Positions 17,848 to 27,294 are shown, counted from the first letter of the stretch. The stretch is 64,000 nucleotides of DNA from Sphingomonas corticis (GCF_012035195.1 NZ_JAAVJH010000008.1:1-64000); one strand, 5' to 3'. Notes: generated by a model not told the origin, from the letters alone. Numbers and translations: made by a program.

Positions 17848-18266
17848 CGTGCCAGCCCTCCGCGCACCGGTGCCGCGAAGGCGAGCCAGCCCGCCGCCAG
17901 GATCGCGACGGTCGAGACGACAGACAGCAGCAGCCCGGTGGTGCCGACCGAACTCCACGCGTCGCGGCTGTGCCCGAAGGCGTTCAGCAGCCCGGCCGCC
18001 CAGGCGACCGCCAGCAGCAGCGGCACGATCCAACGCCCGCGCGCCTTGCCGGGAAGCGCGCGCAGCACGCTCCACGCCAGCGCCGGCGCGCCGACGATCA
18101 GCGCGCCGGTGATCGCCCAGGAGGCGAAGTTCGACCACTGCATCTCGGCACTGTTCAGATAGGTGATGTCCGCCGCCAGCGCGGCCGGGAAGAACCCGAC
18201 CGGGAAGGCGAGCAGCAAGGCGTGCAGCGGGTGCAGCCGGACGGGCGCGGCGGCGTCGAGGGCCAT
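17844..18266 (-). CDS. DUF2231 membrane protein
   Basis: This 140-residue, four-helix integral membrane protein has the DUF2231 pattern HPLHALLLAFPVGFFPAALAAD near the start and aromatic residues at helix ends (QWSNFASWAITGALI). Proteins of this family often accompany sorbosone-dehydrogenase-like genes, as here, where the stop overlaps the dehydrogenase ATG by four bases. A role in electron transfer from the dehydrogenase is a plausible inference, not shown. Confidence 0.8.
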   Translation of the reverse strand: MALDAAAPVRLHPLHALLLAFPVGFFPAALAADITYLNSAEMQWSNFASWAITGALIVGAPALAWSVLRALPGKARGRWIVPLLLAVAWAAGLLNAFGHSRDAWSSVGTTGLLLSVVSTVAILAAGWLAFAAPVRGGLAR

Positions 18267-18327
18267 GGGAGCTCCAGCGCGCCGAGATGGCGCGACGGAA
18301 TAATCCCCGCGCCCGTGGTAAGTTGCG

Positions 18328-18627
18328 TCAGTCGGCCACGTCGACGGGCGTGGTCGCGACGATCACCGGTCGCGCGCTGGCGAGATCGCGCGCGGCGAGG
18401 CCGAACGCCTTGAAATGGGCGGACGCCATGTGCGCCGCCACCGCCGCCTGATCGGCGTAGAGTTCGTTGAAGACGTAGCGCCGCTCGCCCTCCGCCTCGC
18501 GCCACAGGTCGTAGTGGTGGACGCCCGGTTCCGCGCGCGACGCGGCGACGCAGCGGCGCGCCGCTTCCTCGAACGCGGCTTCCTGGCCCTCTTTCACCGA
18601 TACGAAGGCGATCACCTTCACCGTCAT
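18328..18627 (-). CDS. Antibiotic biosynthesis monooxygenase-domain protein (YgiN-like)
   Basis: This 99-residue single-domain ABM protein (ferredoxin-like alpha/beta fold) has the family pattern KVIAFVSVKEGQEAAFEEAAR, then EPGVHHYDLWR, YVFNELYADQAAVAAHMAS and HFKAF. Members act as cofactor-free quinol monooxygenases or related small dimeric enzymes; the substrate cannot be deduced. It is divergent from the CDF gene, separated by about 100 bases. Confidence 0.82.
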   Translation of the reverse strand: MTVKVIAFVSVKEGQEAAFEEAARRCVAASRAEPGVHHYDLWREAEGERRYVFNELYADQAAVAAHMASAHFKAFGLAARDLASARPVIVATTPVDVAD

Positions 18628-18726
18628 GGCATTTCTCCGTTCATGGCGGCGACCAGCGATGATGCCGCGGCGCCGGAATGGCAAGCGGCGGTGGAACCGC
18701 GGTGCCGCCCGGCGCGTCCGGCGGCG

Positions 18727-19683
18727 ATGGAAGCGTCCGCATCGCAGAAGCCGCCGCAGGGATGGCGCGCGAACATCGTCCTGTTCGGCGCGCTCGCCGC
18801 CAATCTCGGCATCGCAGTGGCGAAGTTCGTGGCGGCGGCCTTCACCGGTTCGTCCTCGATGCTGACGGAGGGCGTCCACTCCGTGGTGGACAGCGGCAAT
18901 CAGGTGCTGCTGCTCTACGGCCAGCGGCAGGCGCGCCGCCCGCCCGACGAGGTGCGGCCGTTCGGTTACGGGCGGGAGCTGTATTTCTGGGCGTTCGTCG
19001 TCGCCATCCTGATCTTCGCCGTCGGTGCGGGCGTGTCGATCTATGAGGGCTGGCGGCACATCGTCGACCCGGAACCGCTGAGTGACCCGACGGTGAACTA
19101 CATCGTCCTCGGCATCGCTGCGCTGCTGGAAGGTTCGTCGTGGACGATCGCGATGCGCGCGTTCGATCGCACCCGGGGTGACGCGGGCTGGTGGCAGGCG
19201 ATCCACCGATCGAAGGATCCTGCGGGCTTCATCGTCCTGTTCGAGGATTCGGCGGCGCTCGCCGGGCTGGTCGTCGCGGCGGTCGGCATCGCGTGCAGCC
19301 ACTGGTGGGGCGACCCGCGCCTCGACGGCTACGCCTCCATCGCGATCGGGCTGATCCTGGCCGGGGTGGCGATCGTGCTGGCGCGCGAGTCCAAGGGACT
19401 GCTCATCGGCGAGCGCGCCGACCCGGCGGTGATCGCCCGCGTGCGCGCGATCGTGGCGGCGCATGGCGGAGTGACGCGAGTGAACCACGTGCGCACCATC
19501 CACACCGCGCCCGACAGCGTCTTCGTCGCGATCAGCGCCGACTTCGACGACGCGCTGCGGATGGGGGAGGGCGAGACGCTGATCGAGACGATCGAGCGCG
19601 AACTGCGCGCCACGCTGCCCGAGCTGAGCTCGATCTACATCCGGCCGGAGAAGAGCGCCGACGCCTATCGCGGGTCGGCGTAG
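18727..19683 (+). CDS. Cation diffusion facilitator family transporter
   Basis: This 318-residue CDF exporter probably moves a divalent metal (zinc, iron, cobalt or manganese) out of the cytoplasm in exchange for protons. It has six transmembrane helices. The first metal site lies in SSSMLTEGVHSVVDSGNQ and the second in DPAGFIVLFEDSAALAGLVV, where HxxxD/DxxxD-type residues line the path. The C-terminal domain from about residue 215 carries ferredoxin-like motifs (VRAIVAAHGGVTRVNHVRT). The start is uncertain: ATG 18727 matches the usual length, but ATG 18643 is also open. The 3' end overlaps the convergent photolyase gene by 19 bases. Confidence 0.85.
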   Translation: MEASASQKPPQGWRANIVLFGALAANLGIAVAKFVAAAFTGSSSMLTEGVHSVVDSGNQVLLLYGQRQARRPPDEVRPFGYGRELYFWAFVVAILIFAVGAGVSIYEGWRHIVDPEPLSDPTVNYIVLGIAALLEGSSWTIAMRAFDRTRGDAGWWQAIHRSKDPAGFIVLFEDSAALAGLVVAAVGIACSHWWGDPRLDGYASIAIGLILAGVAIVLARESKGLLIGERADPAVIARVRAIVAAHGGVTRVNHVRTIHTAPDSVFVAISADFDDALRMGEGETLIETIERELRATLPELSSIYIRPEKSADAYRGSA

Positions 19684-21215
19684 GCCCCACCGTCGTCCAG
19701 CGCGGCGAGGAAGGCGTCGGCCTGCGCCCGCGTCGCGGCCCGTTCCTCGTCCGACTGCCGGTCCCACGTGCGGTACGGCATCGCCAGCCGGCGATTGTCG
19801 CCGAGCTTTGCGCGGTGGCGGTCGAGGAAGTGCCAGTAGAGCGCGTTGAAGGGGCAGGCATCCTCGCCGGTCCGCCGGTTCACGTCGTAGCGGCAATGGC
19901 GGCAGTAATCCGACATGCGGTTGATGTACGCGCCCGACGAGACGTAGGGCTTCGACCCGAGCAGCCCGCCGTCGCCAAACTGGCTCATCCCCAGCGTGTT
20001 GGGCAGCTCCACCCACTCGTAGGCGTCGAGATAGATCTCGAGATACCAAAGATGGACCTGTTTCGGGTCGGCGCCGATCAGCAGGGCGAAATTTCCCGTC
20101 ACCATCAGCCGCTGGATATGGTGAGCGTGGGCGGTGGCCAGCGTCTGCGACAGGACCTCGGACAGGCAGTGCATGTCGGTCTCGCCGGTCCAGTAGAAGG
20201 CCGGCAGCGCGCGCCGATGGTCGAGGAAGTTGCGATCGACATAGCCCGGCCCCTCGCGCCAGTAGATGCCGCGCATATACTCGCGCCAGCCGATGATCTG
20301 CCGGATATACCCCTCGACCGAGTTGAGCGGCGCGCGGCCGGCGCGATATTCGGCCTCCGCGCGGCGGCAGAGGTCGAGCGGGTCGAGCAGGCCGGAGTTG
20401 ATGTAGGGCGACAGGATCGAGTGCCAAAGGAAGCGCTCGCCCGTCAGCATCGCGTCCTCGTAGTCGCCGAAGCGCGGCAGCGCGTGGGCGAGGAAGGCCG
20501 CCGCCTGCCGCTCGGCGTCCGCCGCGGTCACGGCGTAGTCGAAGCCGTCCAGGCTGCCGGGATTGGCGGCGAAGCGCCGCTCCACCAGCGCGATCACCTC
20601 CGTCGTGATGGCGTCGGGCGCGAAGGACAACGGGCGCGGCATCAGCAGGTCGCGCTCGGCGGGCTTGCGGTTCTCCTTGTCGAAGTTCCAGCGCCCGCCC
20701 TCCGGCTTGCCGTCCGTCATCAGCAGCCCGGTCCTCGCACGCATCGCGCGGTAGAAATACTCCATCGTCAGCTGCTTGCGCCCGTCCGCCCAGCCTGCGA
20801 ACTCCGCGTGGGTGGCGAGGAAGCGGGTGTCGGTGCGGATCTCCACCGGCACACCGAACAGCGTCTGCCAGCTGTCCAGCATCGCCGCGACGCGCCACTC
20901 GCCCGCCTCGGTCACGACGATCCGCTCCACCGCGTGCCGCGCCAGCGCGCGGGCGATCTCGCCGGTGAAGCTGCCGCTGTTCTGCGGATCGTCCAGCCGC
21001 ACATAGTCCACGCGCCAGCCCCGCGCCGTCAGCGCGTCCGCGTGGTGGCGCATGGCGGACAGGATATAGGCGAGCTTCGTCCGGTGATGGCGGACGTAGG
21101 CGGTCTCCTCCGCCACCTCCATCATCAGGACGATCGTGTCGGCCGGATCGGCATCGGCCAGCGAGGCGAGATCGAGCGACAATTGGTCGCCGAGCACCGG
21201 GACGAGCGTGGCCAT
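19665..21215 (-). CDS. phrB: Iron-sulfur bacterial (6-4) photolyase/cryptochrome, PhrB type
   Basis: This 516-residue member of the FeS-BCP group binds FAD, a lumazine-type antenna and a 4Fe-4S cluster, and repairs (6-4) photoproducts in characterised relatives. The cluster cysteines are at residues 350 (TDMHCLSEVL), 438 and 441 (YCRHCRYD) and 454 (GEDACPF), the same numbering as I recall for Agrobacterium PhrB. The N-terminal domain starts PVLGDQLSLDL. Other conserved blocks are EYFYRAMRARTGLLM, NSVEGYIRQIIGWREYMRG and GNFALLIGADPKQVHLWYLE. It lies nine bases downstream of the CadC-like regulator gene, possibly as the second gene of that transcript. Confidence 0.92.
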   Translation of the reverse strand: MATLVPVLGDQLSLDLASLADADPADTIVLMMEVAEETAYVRHHRTKLAYILSAMRHHADALTARGWRVDYVRLDDPQNSGSFTGEIARALARHAVERIVVTEAGEWRVAAMLDSWQTLFGVPVEIRTDTRFLATHAEFAGWADGRKQLTMEYFYRAMRARTGLLMTDGKPEGGRWNFDKENRKPAERDLLMPRPLSFAPDAITTEVIALVERRFAANPGSLDGFDYAVTAADAERQAAAFLAHALPRFGDYEDAMLTGERFLWHSILSPYINSGLLDPLDLCRRAEAEYRAGRAPLNSVEGYIRQIIGWREYMRGIYWREGPGYVDRNFLDHRRALPAFYWTGETDMHCLSEVLSQTLATAHAHHIQRLMVTGNFALLIGADPKQVHLWYLEIYLDAYEWVELPNTLGMSQFGDGGLLGSKPYVSSGAYINRMSDYCRHCRYDVNRRTGEDACPFNALYWHFLDRHRAKLGDNRRLAMPYRTWDRQSDEERAATRAQADAFLAALDDGGAYADPR

Positions 21216-21224
21216 GCGCCGATC

Positions 21225-23171
21225 CTAGGAGCGCGACGCCGCCGTCGCCAGTGACGTTGTTTCCCGCTCGCGCATCAGCTCGGCCCAGGCGGTGGGGGTG
21301 AGCCACAGCGCGCGATAGCGCGGGTCGGATCGCAGCGGTGGGGGGAATTCGTGCGACCCGAAGGGGAGCGCCCAGGGAAGGTAGGTGGAGCCGGCGTCGT
21401 GCGCGCGGGTCAGCGCGTCGAGCGCGCGGTCGACCCGCCGGGCGTGGGCATATTCGTACGCCAGCGCGAACATCGTGTCGCCCGCCGTGCTGGCGGAGAC
21501 GGGCTTGCGGTTCTCCAGCGTCGCGCGGAATTCCTGGTCGAGGAGGCGGTCGAACGCCGCCGCACGTCCGTCGCGATGCGCCGCTGCCGCTTCGGCGCGA
21601 TCGACGACGGCCAGGATGCCGGGAGGCGGGTCGCCCTGCCACAGATCGTGGCGAAGGAACGTCGCGAGCTGCGCCAGCCGGCCCCGTCCGCCGGACAGAG
21701 CGACCAGATAGGTCTCGTAGGCGAGGACACCGTTCGCCCGATCGTCGCGCAGCAGGCGCGCATAGTCGCGCAGCGCGCCGGACGTGTCGCCGGCGCCTTG
21801 CATCAGCCGGGGGATGGCGCGCCGCCGCCAGGACGAGCCGGGATCCAGCTCCACGCCCTTGCGCGCATAGCGCAGGCCTTCGCGGCAGCGACCGACCAGC
21901 GCCAGGTGAAAGGCGTACCAGGTATTCGCGTCGGCCGAACTGGGTCCGAGCCGCACGGCGCGGCGCAGCAGCGCGCCCGCCGCAGCCCAGTCCGCGGCGC
22001 GGCCGAAGTCCCGCGCCGCGGCGACCAGCACGGCCGGATCGTCGGGATCGGCCGACAGCGCCCGGGTCAGCATCTCGTCGGCGCGCTGAAGCCGGTTCCG
22101 GAAGGCCGGAACGGTCTCGCCGGGGCGCGGATAGGCGGGGAGAAGGTCGATCTGGTAGCGCAGCATCAATGCCCGCGGCGATTCCGGATCGAGCGCCAGC
22201 GCCGCGTCCGCCTTCGCCGATGCCACGGCATAATGCTCCATCGCCAGCGAAGGCTTGCCCTGCTCGCGTTTCTCGCGGCCGGTCTGCCACTGCTGCAATC
22301 CGTCGGCGACCAGCGCCGACACGTCCGACCGCTCGGGCTCGCGCGCGGACGGCTCCCCACCGCCGCGGTCGCTGAGCCACACGGCGACGTAGCGGACCGC
22401 CGCGGCGACCGCGCGCTGCTGCTCGGGCAGCAGCAGGGGCGATCGGGCGAAGCGACCGCTCCAGATGGCGGAACCGTCCGATCCGTCCTTCAGCGTCAGC
22501 AGGATCGGGCGCTCGCGCGTGGATCCGAACGACCCGTCGATCGTCAGGTCGGGCGTTCCCGTCGCAGCGCCATCCAGCAGGCGCAACCCGCGCACCCGCA
22601 ACAGACTCTGCCGCAGGTTCGACGTGAACGCCTGCACGCCCGCGCGGTCGCCCGGCCGGTCCGCGGTGACGTGGATCGCCAGCGACTTCGTGGCGCTACG
22701 CGCACCGAGGCTCGCCGAAAGTATCCACGCCGCGAGGCCGAGCAGCAGCAGGACCAGCGCGGCGGCGGCCGCCGCCGCCGGCCAGCGGCTGCGGCGCGCG
22801 GCCGGCAGCGGTGCGTTCGCCTCCGGCCTCGCCTCCTCCGCGGACGCAACGGGCGGGATCGCCACCAGGCGGTAACCCACCTTGCGCTGGGTCTGCAGCT
22901 CGAACGCGGCGGTTTCGACCGCGAGCTTGCGAAGCCGAGAGATGACGCGATTGATCGCGTCCTCGCTCACGCTGCGCCCGTCCCAGCACCGCGCCACCAA
23001 CTCGTCGCGCGACACCACGGTTCCGGCATCGCGGGCGAGCATCGCCAGCACGCGCATCACCTGCGGCTCCAGCACCAGGCGTCTGGCGCCGACGATCACC
23101 TCGCAGGTCGCCGGCCGGATGGTCAGCGCGCCCAGCGATATCGTCGGATGGGGCGGAGCCGGCCCGGTCAT
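21225..23171 (-). CDS. CadC-like membrane transcription regulator with TPR region
   Basis: The protein has 648 residues. Residues about 10-105 form an OmpR/PhoB-type winged helix (LEPQVMRVLAMLARDAGTVV, SRDELVARCW, VGYRLVAI). A single transmembrane helix (AAAAAAALVLLLLGLAAWIL) follows at about 130-150. The large periplasmic part begins with an adenylate-cyclase-like/TolB-type segment and continues with TPR-like helices (ADAALALDPESPRALM, GLRYARKGVELDPGSSW). This is the one-component ToxR/CadC layout. It is divergent from the autotransporter at 23344 with 172 bp between them, so control of that gene is a natural inference. The signal is unknown. Confidence 0.85.
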   Translation of the reverse strand: MTGPAPPHPTISLGALTIRPATCEVIVGARRLVLEPQVMRVLAMLARDAGTVVSRDELVARCWDGRSVSEDAINRVISRLRKLAVETAAFELQTQRKVGYRLVAIPPVASAEEARPEANAPLPAARRSRWPAAAAAAALVLLLLGLAAWILSASLGARSATKSLAIHVTADRPGDRAGVQAFTSNLRQSLLRVRGLRLLDGAATGTPDLTIDGSFGSTRERPILLTLKDGSDGSAIWSGRFARSPLLLPEQQRAVAAAVRYVAVWLSDRGGGEPSAREPERSDVSALVADGLQQWQTGREKREQGKPSLAMEHYAVASAKADAALALDPESPRALMLRYQIDLLPAYPRPGETVPAFRNRLQRADEMLTRALSADPDDPAVLVAAARDFGRAADWAAAGALLRRAVRLGPSSADANTWYAFHLALVGRCREGLRYARKGVELDPGSSWRRRAIPRLMQGAGDTSGALRDYARLLRDDRANGVLAYETYLVALSGGRGRLAQLATFLRHDLWQGDPPPGILAVVDRAEAAAAHRDGRAAAFDRLLDQEFRATLENRKPVSASTAGDTMFALAYEYAHARRVDRALDALTRAHDAGSTYLPWALPFGSHEFPPPLRSDPRYRALWLTPTAWAELMRERETTSLATAASRS

Positions 23172-23343
23172 GGCGCCTCCATACCGCAGTCATCAGGAAA
23201 AAGTCAGGTTGCGGTCCTGGCACCGCCCGGCCCGCCGCCGCAGGGCGATCCGCGCACCGGATGTCTCGGCAGATCCCCGCCGTCCGTCACCCGATGCTCC
23301 CGTTCCACGCCTTAACGCGATCACGCAGGGAGAGACGAGCAGC

Positions 23344-26310
23344 ATGACCAAGGAAGCCAGCATTCCCCGGGCCTTTCTGCTGATCGGGGCGAGCGGCCTG
23401 GCGGCCGTCCTGGGCGGCGAGGCGCGGGCGCAGGCGTGCGCCGCGCAGTCCGACGGCTCGTACCTGTGTTCCGGTTCGATCACCGCGTTCCAGTTCATCG
23501 CCGCGCAGAACGGCGCCCCCGCCGTCGTCCGCACCGCTACCGGCCTGACGATCGACGTCGCCGACAACGACGCCCTGCTGATCCGTGGCGCGGCGACGGT
23601 GGAGGACCGCAACGCGGCGGCGATCAGCGGCGCGGCGAACGGCATCAGCGTGCAGAGCCTGGGTGCCGGGGCGATCAGCGTCACCACCAACGGGACGATC
23701 GTCGGGCGGGGGACGCAGCGGAACGGCGCCGGGCTGGGCGGGTACGGGATCCGCATCGATACCGGCACACAGGCGTCGGGCGGCATCACGGTCGACATCG
23801 CGCGCGGCGGCCGGGTCGGCGGGGCCAGGGGGGCGCTGTCCGTCAATGCCGCCGGCGCGGGGCCCGTGGACGTGACGGTCGGCGGCGATGCCACCCGCAC
23901 GCAGGCCGCCGCGGCGAGCGACCTGGCGATCGTCGACGTCCGCTCGTCGAACGATCCCGTGACGATCGCGATCACCGGCACCGTGGCCGATCAGCCAGGG
24001 TCGACGGGATACGGCGTCTCGGGCGTGTCGAGCTCTCCGGACCGGGCGAAGGGGAACGTGACGATCGTGGTGGACGGCTCGATCTCGGCGGGGGCGGGCG
24101 TCACGGCGCAGGGGGTCGGGACCGTGGCCGTCACCGTCAACGGCCGGGTGACGGCGACGGGCGGCTCGCCCGCCATCGACGTACGGGTCGGCAGCGGTGC
24201 CGCCGCGCCGACCGCCAACACCCGGGCGCTGGTGACCGTCGGCAACGGGGGCACGGTGGAAGGAGGGATCCTCGTCAATACCGAACAGCCCGCGGGCATG
24301 GCGCCAACGACGGGCAATGTCGTGTCGAACGCCGGCACTGTGCGCGGCGGCATCCGCGCGGTGGGCGGCGCGACGCGGATCGTGAACACCGGAACGATCA
24401 CTTCCGATCCGAACACCGGCTTCGCCGTCGCCATGGGGTCGTTCGGCAGCGCCATCGAATTGGCGGGCGGCGCCGTGACCGGGGACGTGTCGTTCGCGGG
24501 CGACATGACGGTGCTGTGGAACGGCGGCGAGTTGACGGGAGGGATCCGCCGGGTCTTCGATGTCGAGCCGTCCACGGTGACGATCGACGGCCGGACCCAG
24601 GCGCAGACTGCGACGCTCCGCTACCTGCAGGCGGGGTTCACCGACACGCTGAACCTGACGAACACCAGCATCCGCGGCGGCGCCTTGGGCTCCTACACCC
24701 TGCCGCCCGATCCGGCGCGGGGGACGAACATCGGGGATTGGGGCAATGTGAACCTGTCGCAGGGATCGCGCTGGCTGCTGACCGCGGACGCGCGCGTGGC
24801 CACGCTGAACATCGACGCGACATCGACGCTGCTGGTCGCGGTCGACGCCACCGTCGGCGGCAGCGGCACCGACCGGGTCGTGAACGCGGGCACGATCGAC
24901 CTGCGCGGCGGTGGCGACGGGCGGCGGCTGACGCTGTCGGGAGGCTTCACCCAGGCCGCGACCGGCAATCTGATCGTGGGCGTCACGCCGACGCAGATCG
25001 ACCTGCTGACGGTCGCGCGCCCCTCCGCCCTGGATGGGACGGTGACCTTCGCCTGGGCGCCGGGGACCTATGGCGCGGGCAGCCGGCCCTTTATCGCGAG
25101 CGAGGGGTCGCCCGGCGCCGCCTTGCTGACGGGCACGTTCGCGACCGTCGCCAACGCCGCGGGCACGACGCCGCCGGCCGGCCTGGACGTCAGCGTCGCC
25201 TACACCGACCGACAGGCGAGCCTGGTGCTCGGCGCCACGACACCGACGCCCACGCCCACGCCCACGCCCACGCCCACGCCTACACCGACGCCGACGCCGA
25301 CCCCGACGCCAACGCCAACGCCAATGCCGACCCCGACGCCGATACCGACACCGACGCCCCCGGTCGTCGTCACGCCGACCAATGCCGCGCTGTTCGGCCG
25401 GCAGGTCGCGGCCTTCGCGATGGGCAACGAAGCGCGCTTGCTGGACCTGCTCGGCCGGCCGCGCGCGAACGGGGGCGGCAACAGCTTCTTCAATGCCGAC
25501 GCGGGAGAGCCACACCCGGCGCGAATATGGATGGAGGGGATCGGCCGGACCCTGGGGGCGGGATTCCGCGCGAGCACCGTCGGCGTGCAGATCGGCGGCG
25601 ACGCGACGCTCGCCACGTCGGGACGGATCGGCGCGGCGCTGGCCTATGAGGGATCGTGGCTCGACGACGACGCGCGGGGCACCGGGCGCGGCGACACCGT
25701 CCACGCCAGCCTCTACGCCTCGCAACCGGTCGGCCCCGCCGGGTTGACCGCGGCGCTGACCTACTCGCACGCGTGGACGCGCACCCGGCGCCCGACCGGC
25801 CTGGGCATCGCATCGGCCGACCGCGACCTGGGCGGCCTGACGGGGGGCGTGCAGCTCTCGCGCCCCGTGGCGCTGTCGGGTGCCGTGCTGACCCCGGCGA
25901 TCGGCATCGTCGCCGGGCGGGTGCGGGCGGACCCCTTTCGGGAGGCGGGGGGCGGGGCGCCCGACTTCGTGGTGGCGGGGCGAAGGCAAACGAAGTCGTT
26001 CGTCTCGCCCTTCGCCACGCTGGGCGTCTCCTATGCCTACACCGGCAGCAGCGGGATCACCTGGGTTCCCGACGCGGAGGTCGGCTATCGCCGCAGCGGG
26101 GCCGCCGGGGGCATGGAGAGCGTGCTGGTCGCCGCCGATGGCACCGTCTTCTCCGGCAACCGCGTGGCGCTGGACCGCGACATCGTGAAGGCGGGCGCCA
26201 GCCTCAGCGTCAACAAGGCGGGATGGACCGGCTTCATCCGCTATCGGGCGGAGGCGGGCGGGGGCTGGACCGCGCACAATGGCACGCTCGGCTTGCGGAG
26301 GGCTTTCTAG
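23344..26310 (+). CDS. Autotransporter (type Va secretion) with Thr-Pro hinge
   Basis: This 988-residue surface protein starts with a signal peptide (RAFLLIGASGLAAVLGGEARAQ). The passenger of about 600 residues has repeated beta-helix-like stretches (TVGNGGTVEGGILVN, VVSNAGTVRGGIRAVGG, RIVNTGTITSDP). A 40-residue Thr-Pro linker follows, then a C-terminal barrel of about 290 residues ending LGLRRAF, the terminal aromatic expected for outer-membrane assembly. The ATG at 23344 follows GGGAGAG. No enzymatic signature is visible in the passenger, so adhesion or a structural role is only a guess. It is likely co-transcribed with the next gene, which begins directly after its stop. Confidence 0.88.
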   Translation: MTKEASIPRAFLLIGASGLAAVLGGEARAQACAAQSDGSYLCSGSITAFQFIAAQNGAPAVVRTATGLTIDVADNDALLIRGAATVEDRNAAAISGAANGISVQSLGAGAISVTTNGTIVGRGTQRNGAGLGGYGIRIDTGTQASGGITVDIARGGRVGGARGALSVNAAGAGPVDVTVGGDATRTQAAAASDLAIVDVRSSNDPVTIAITGTVADQPGSTGYGVSGVSSSPDRAKGNVTIVVDGSISAGAGVTAQGVGTVAVTVNGRVTATGGSPAIDVRVGSGAAAPTANTRALVTVGNGGTVEGGILVNTEQPAGMAPTTGNVVSNAGTVRGGIRAVGGATRIVNTGTITSDPNTGFAVAMGSFGSAIELAGGAVTGDVSFAGDMTVLWNGGELTGGIRRVFDVEPSTVTIDGRTQAQTATLRYLQAGFTDTLNLTNTSIRGGALGSYTLPPDPARGTNIGDWGNVNLSQGSRWLLTADARVATLNIDATSTLLVAVDATVGGSGTDRVVNAGTIDLRGGGDGRRLTLSGGFTQAATGNLIVGVTPTQIDLLTVARPSALDGTVTFAWAPGTYGAGSRPFIASEGSPGAALLTGTFATVANAAGTTPPAGLDVSVAYTDRQASLVLGATTPTPTPTPTPTPTPTPTPTPTPTPTPTPMPTPTPIPTPTPPVVVTPTNAALFGRQVAAFAMGNEARLLDLLGRPRANGGGNSFFNADAGEPHPARIWMEGIGRTLGAGFRASTVGVQIGGDATLATSGRIGAALAYEGSWLDDDARGTGRGDTVHASLYASQPVGPAGLTAALTYSHAWTRTRRPTGLGIASADRDLGGLTGGVQLSRPVALSGAVLTPAIGIVAGRVRADPFREAGGGAPDFVVAGRRQTKSFVSPFATLGVSYAYTGSSGITWVPDAEVGYRRSGAAGGMESVLVAADGTVFSGNRVALDRDIVKAGASLSVNKAGWTGFIRYRAEAGGGWTAHNGTLGLRRAF
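25240..25359 (+). repeat. Thr-Pro coding repeat in the autotransporter hinge
   Basis: About 20 tandem ACG/ACA/ACC-CCx codon pairs encode an almost pure Thr-Pro tract, interrupted only by single Met and Ile substitutions near its end. The first part is a near-perfect ACGCCC hexamer array, a substrate for replication slippage. Because the unit is six bases, gain or loss of units keeps the frame and changes only the distance between passenger and barrel. Confidence 0.9.
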
Positions 26311-26853
26311 ATGACGGCGGTGCGATCCGATCGAGCGCCGCATCGCGAGCGCAAGGCGGCGATGTGGACGAGCCTGGCGCTGGCCGCGGCGGCGTTCGCG
26401 GCCGTGCCGGCGCTCGCCCAACCGGCGGCCGGCGTGACGATGCCCGCCGGCATCGGCGCCGCGTACGGGCGGCTCGGCAAGGCGATGATGGCGCATGACG
26501 CTGCCGGCGTCCGGACGGTGTGGGCGGACGATTTCGTCGTGAACGCGCCCAACAACGCCGTGCTGCGGCGCGAGCAGGTGATCGCGGTGATGGAGCGCGA
26601 CTTCCTCGACTACAGGGATTTCCGCAAGCACGTCACCTTCGTCGAGCAGAAGCCCGAAGTGACCGTCGTGATGGGCTACGACACGATGGTGCCGACGAAG
26701 GGTCCTGGCGCGGGCCGGCAGGTGATGCGCCCCTTCACCGACGTGTGGGCGAAGCGGAGTGCGGGGTGGCAGCTCATCGCGCGTCAGGCGACGATCGCCG
26801 CCACGGCTCCGCCGGCGGTGCCGATCGGTCCCGATCGGCAGGGCCCGCGCTGA
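26311..26853 (+). CDS. Secreted SnoaL/NTF2-like (DUF4440-type) protein
   Basis: The frame opens at the base after the autotransporter stop. The product has 180 residues from 26311, or 163 from ATG 26362, which places a signal peptide (MWTSLALAAAAFAAVPALAQ) at the very N-terminus and is the likelier start. The mature part has the cone-shaped NTF2 pattern: GRLGKAMMAHDAAGVRTVWADDFVV, then VMERDFLDYRDF and a closing WAKRSAGWQLIARQATI. Such proteins are ligand-binding or small-enzyme scaffolds; the substrate is unknown. Confidence 0.72.
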   Translation: MTAVRSDRAPHRERKAAMWTSLALAAAAFAAVPALAQPAAGVTMPAGIGAAYGRLGKAMMAHDAAGVRTVWADDFVVNAPNNAVLRREQVIAVMERDFLDYRDFRKHVTFVEQKPEVTVVMGYDTMVPTKGPGAGRQVMRPFTDVWAKRSAGWQLIARQATIAATAPPAVPIGPDRQGPR

Positions 26854-26866
26854 TCGCCCGGTCCGA

Positions 26867-27294
26867 CTACCGGCCGATCGCGTCGAGCTCGGCCACGGCG
26901 TCCTCCGGCAGCGTCAGCGATGCGGCGGCGAGGTTCTCGTGAAGATGCGCCACCGACGAGGTGCCGGGGATCAGCAGGATGTTGGGCGATCGCCGGAGCA
27001 GCCACGCGAGCGCCACCTGCATCGGCGTCGCATCGAGCCGCGCCGCCACGTCGGACAGCGCCGCCGATGGCAGCGGGCTGAAGCCGCCGAGCGGGAAGAA
27101 CGGGACATAGGCGACACCCTCCGCCGCCAGTGCGTCGATGAAGGCGTCGTCGTCGCGATGGGCAAGATTGTACTGGTTCTGGACGCAGACGATCTCGGCG
27201 ATGTCGCGGGCTTCCGCGAACTGCGTGGGCGTCACGTTGCTGAGGCCGATGTGGCGCACCAGCCCCTGCCGCTGCAGGTCGGCCACCAGTCCTT
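26867..27294 (-). pseudogene. Aldo/keto reductase, C-terminal half only
   Basis: About 140 residues match the C-terminal half of an aldo/keto reductase: DLQRQGLVRHIGLSNVTP, CVQNQYNLAHR, GVAYVPFFPLGG, and the cofactor-binding end ALAWLLRRSPNILLIPGTSS. The N-terminal half with the catalytic Tyr and Lys is missing. Upstream, the sequence passes directly into a LysR C-terminus on the other strand. A GTG at 27286 could start a 139-residue peptide, but it could not be an active reductase. Confidence 0.8.

Noticed and set aside
18328..22380. 1350-codon open frame on the minus strand across several genes
   Set aside because: It covers the photolyase and regulator genes in a shifted frame. Only the last 99 codons (ABM protein) are real.
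25240..25359. Short tandem array as a possible CRISPR or VNTR outside genes
   Set aside because: The array is in frame inside the autotransporter and encodes Thr-Pro; there are no spacers.
23287..26631. 1114-codon frame antisense to the autotransporter
   Set aside because: The low-complexity Arg/Gly/His composition, including the translated complement of the Thr-Pro repeat, marks it as a shadow.
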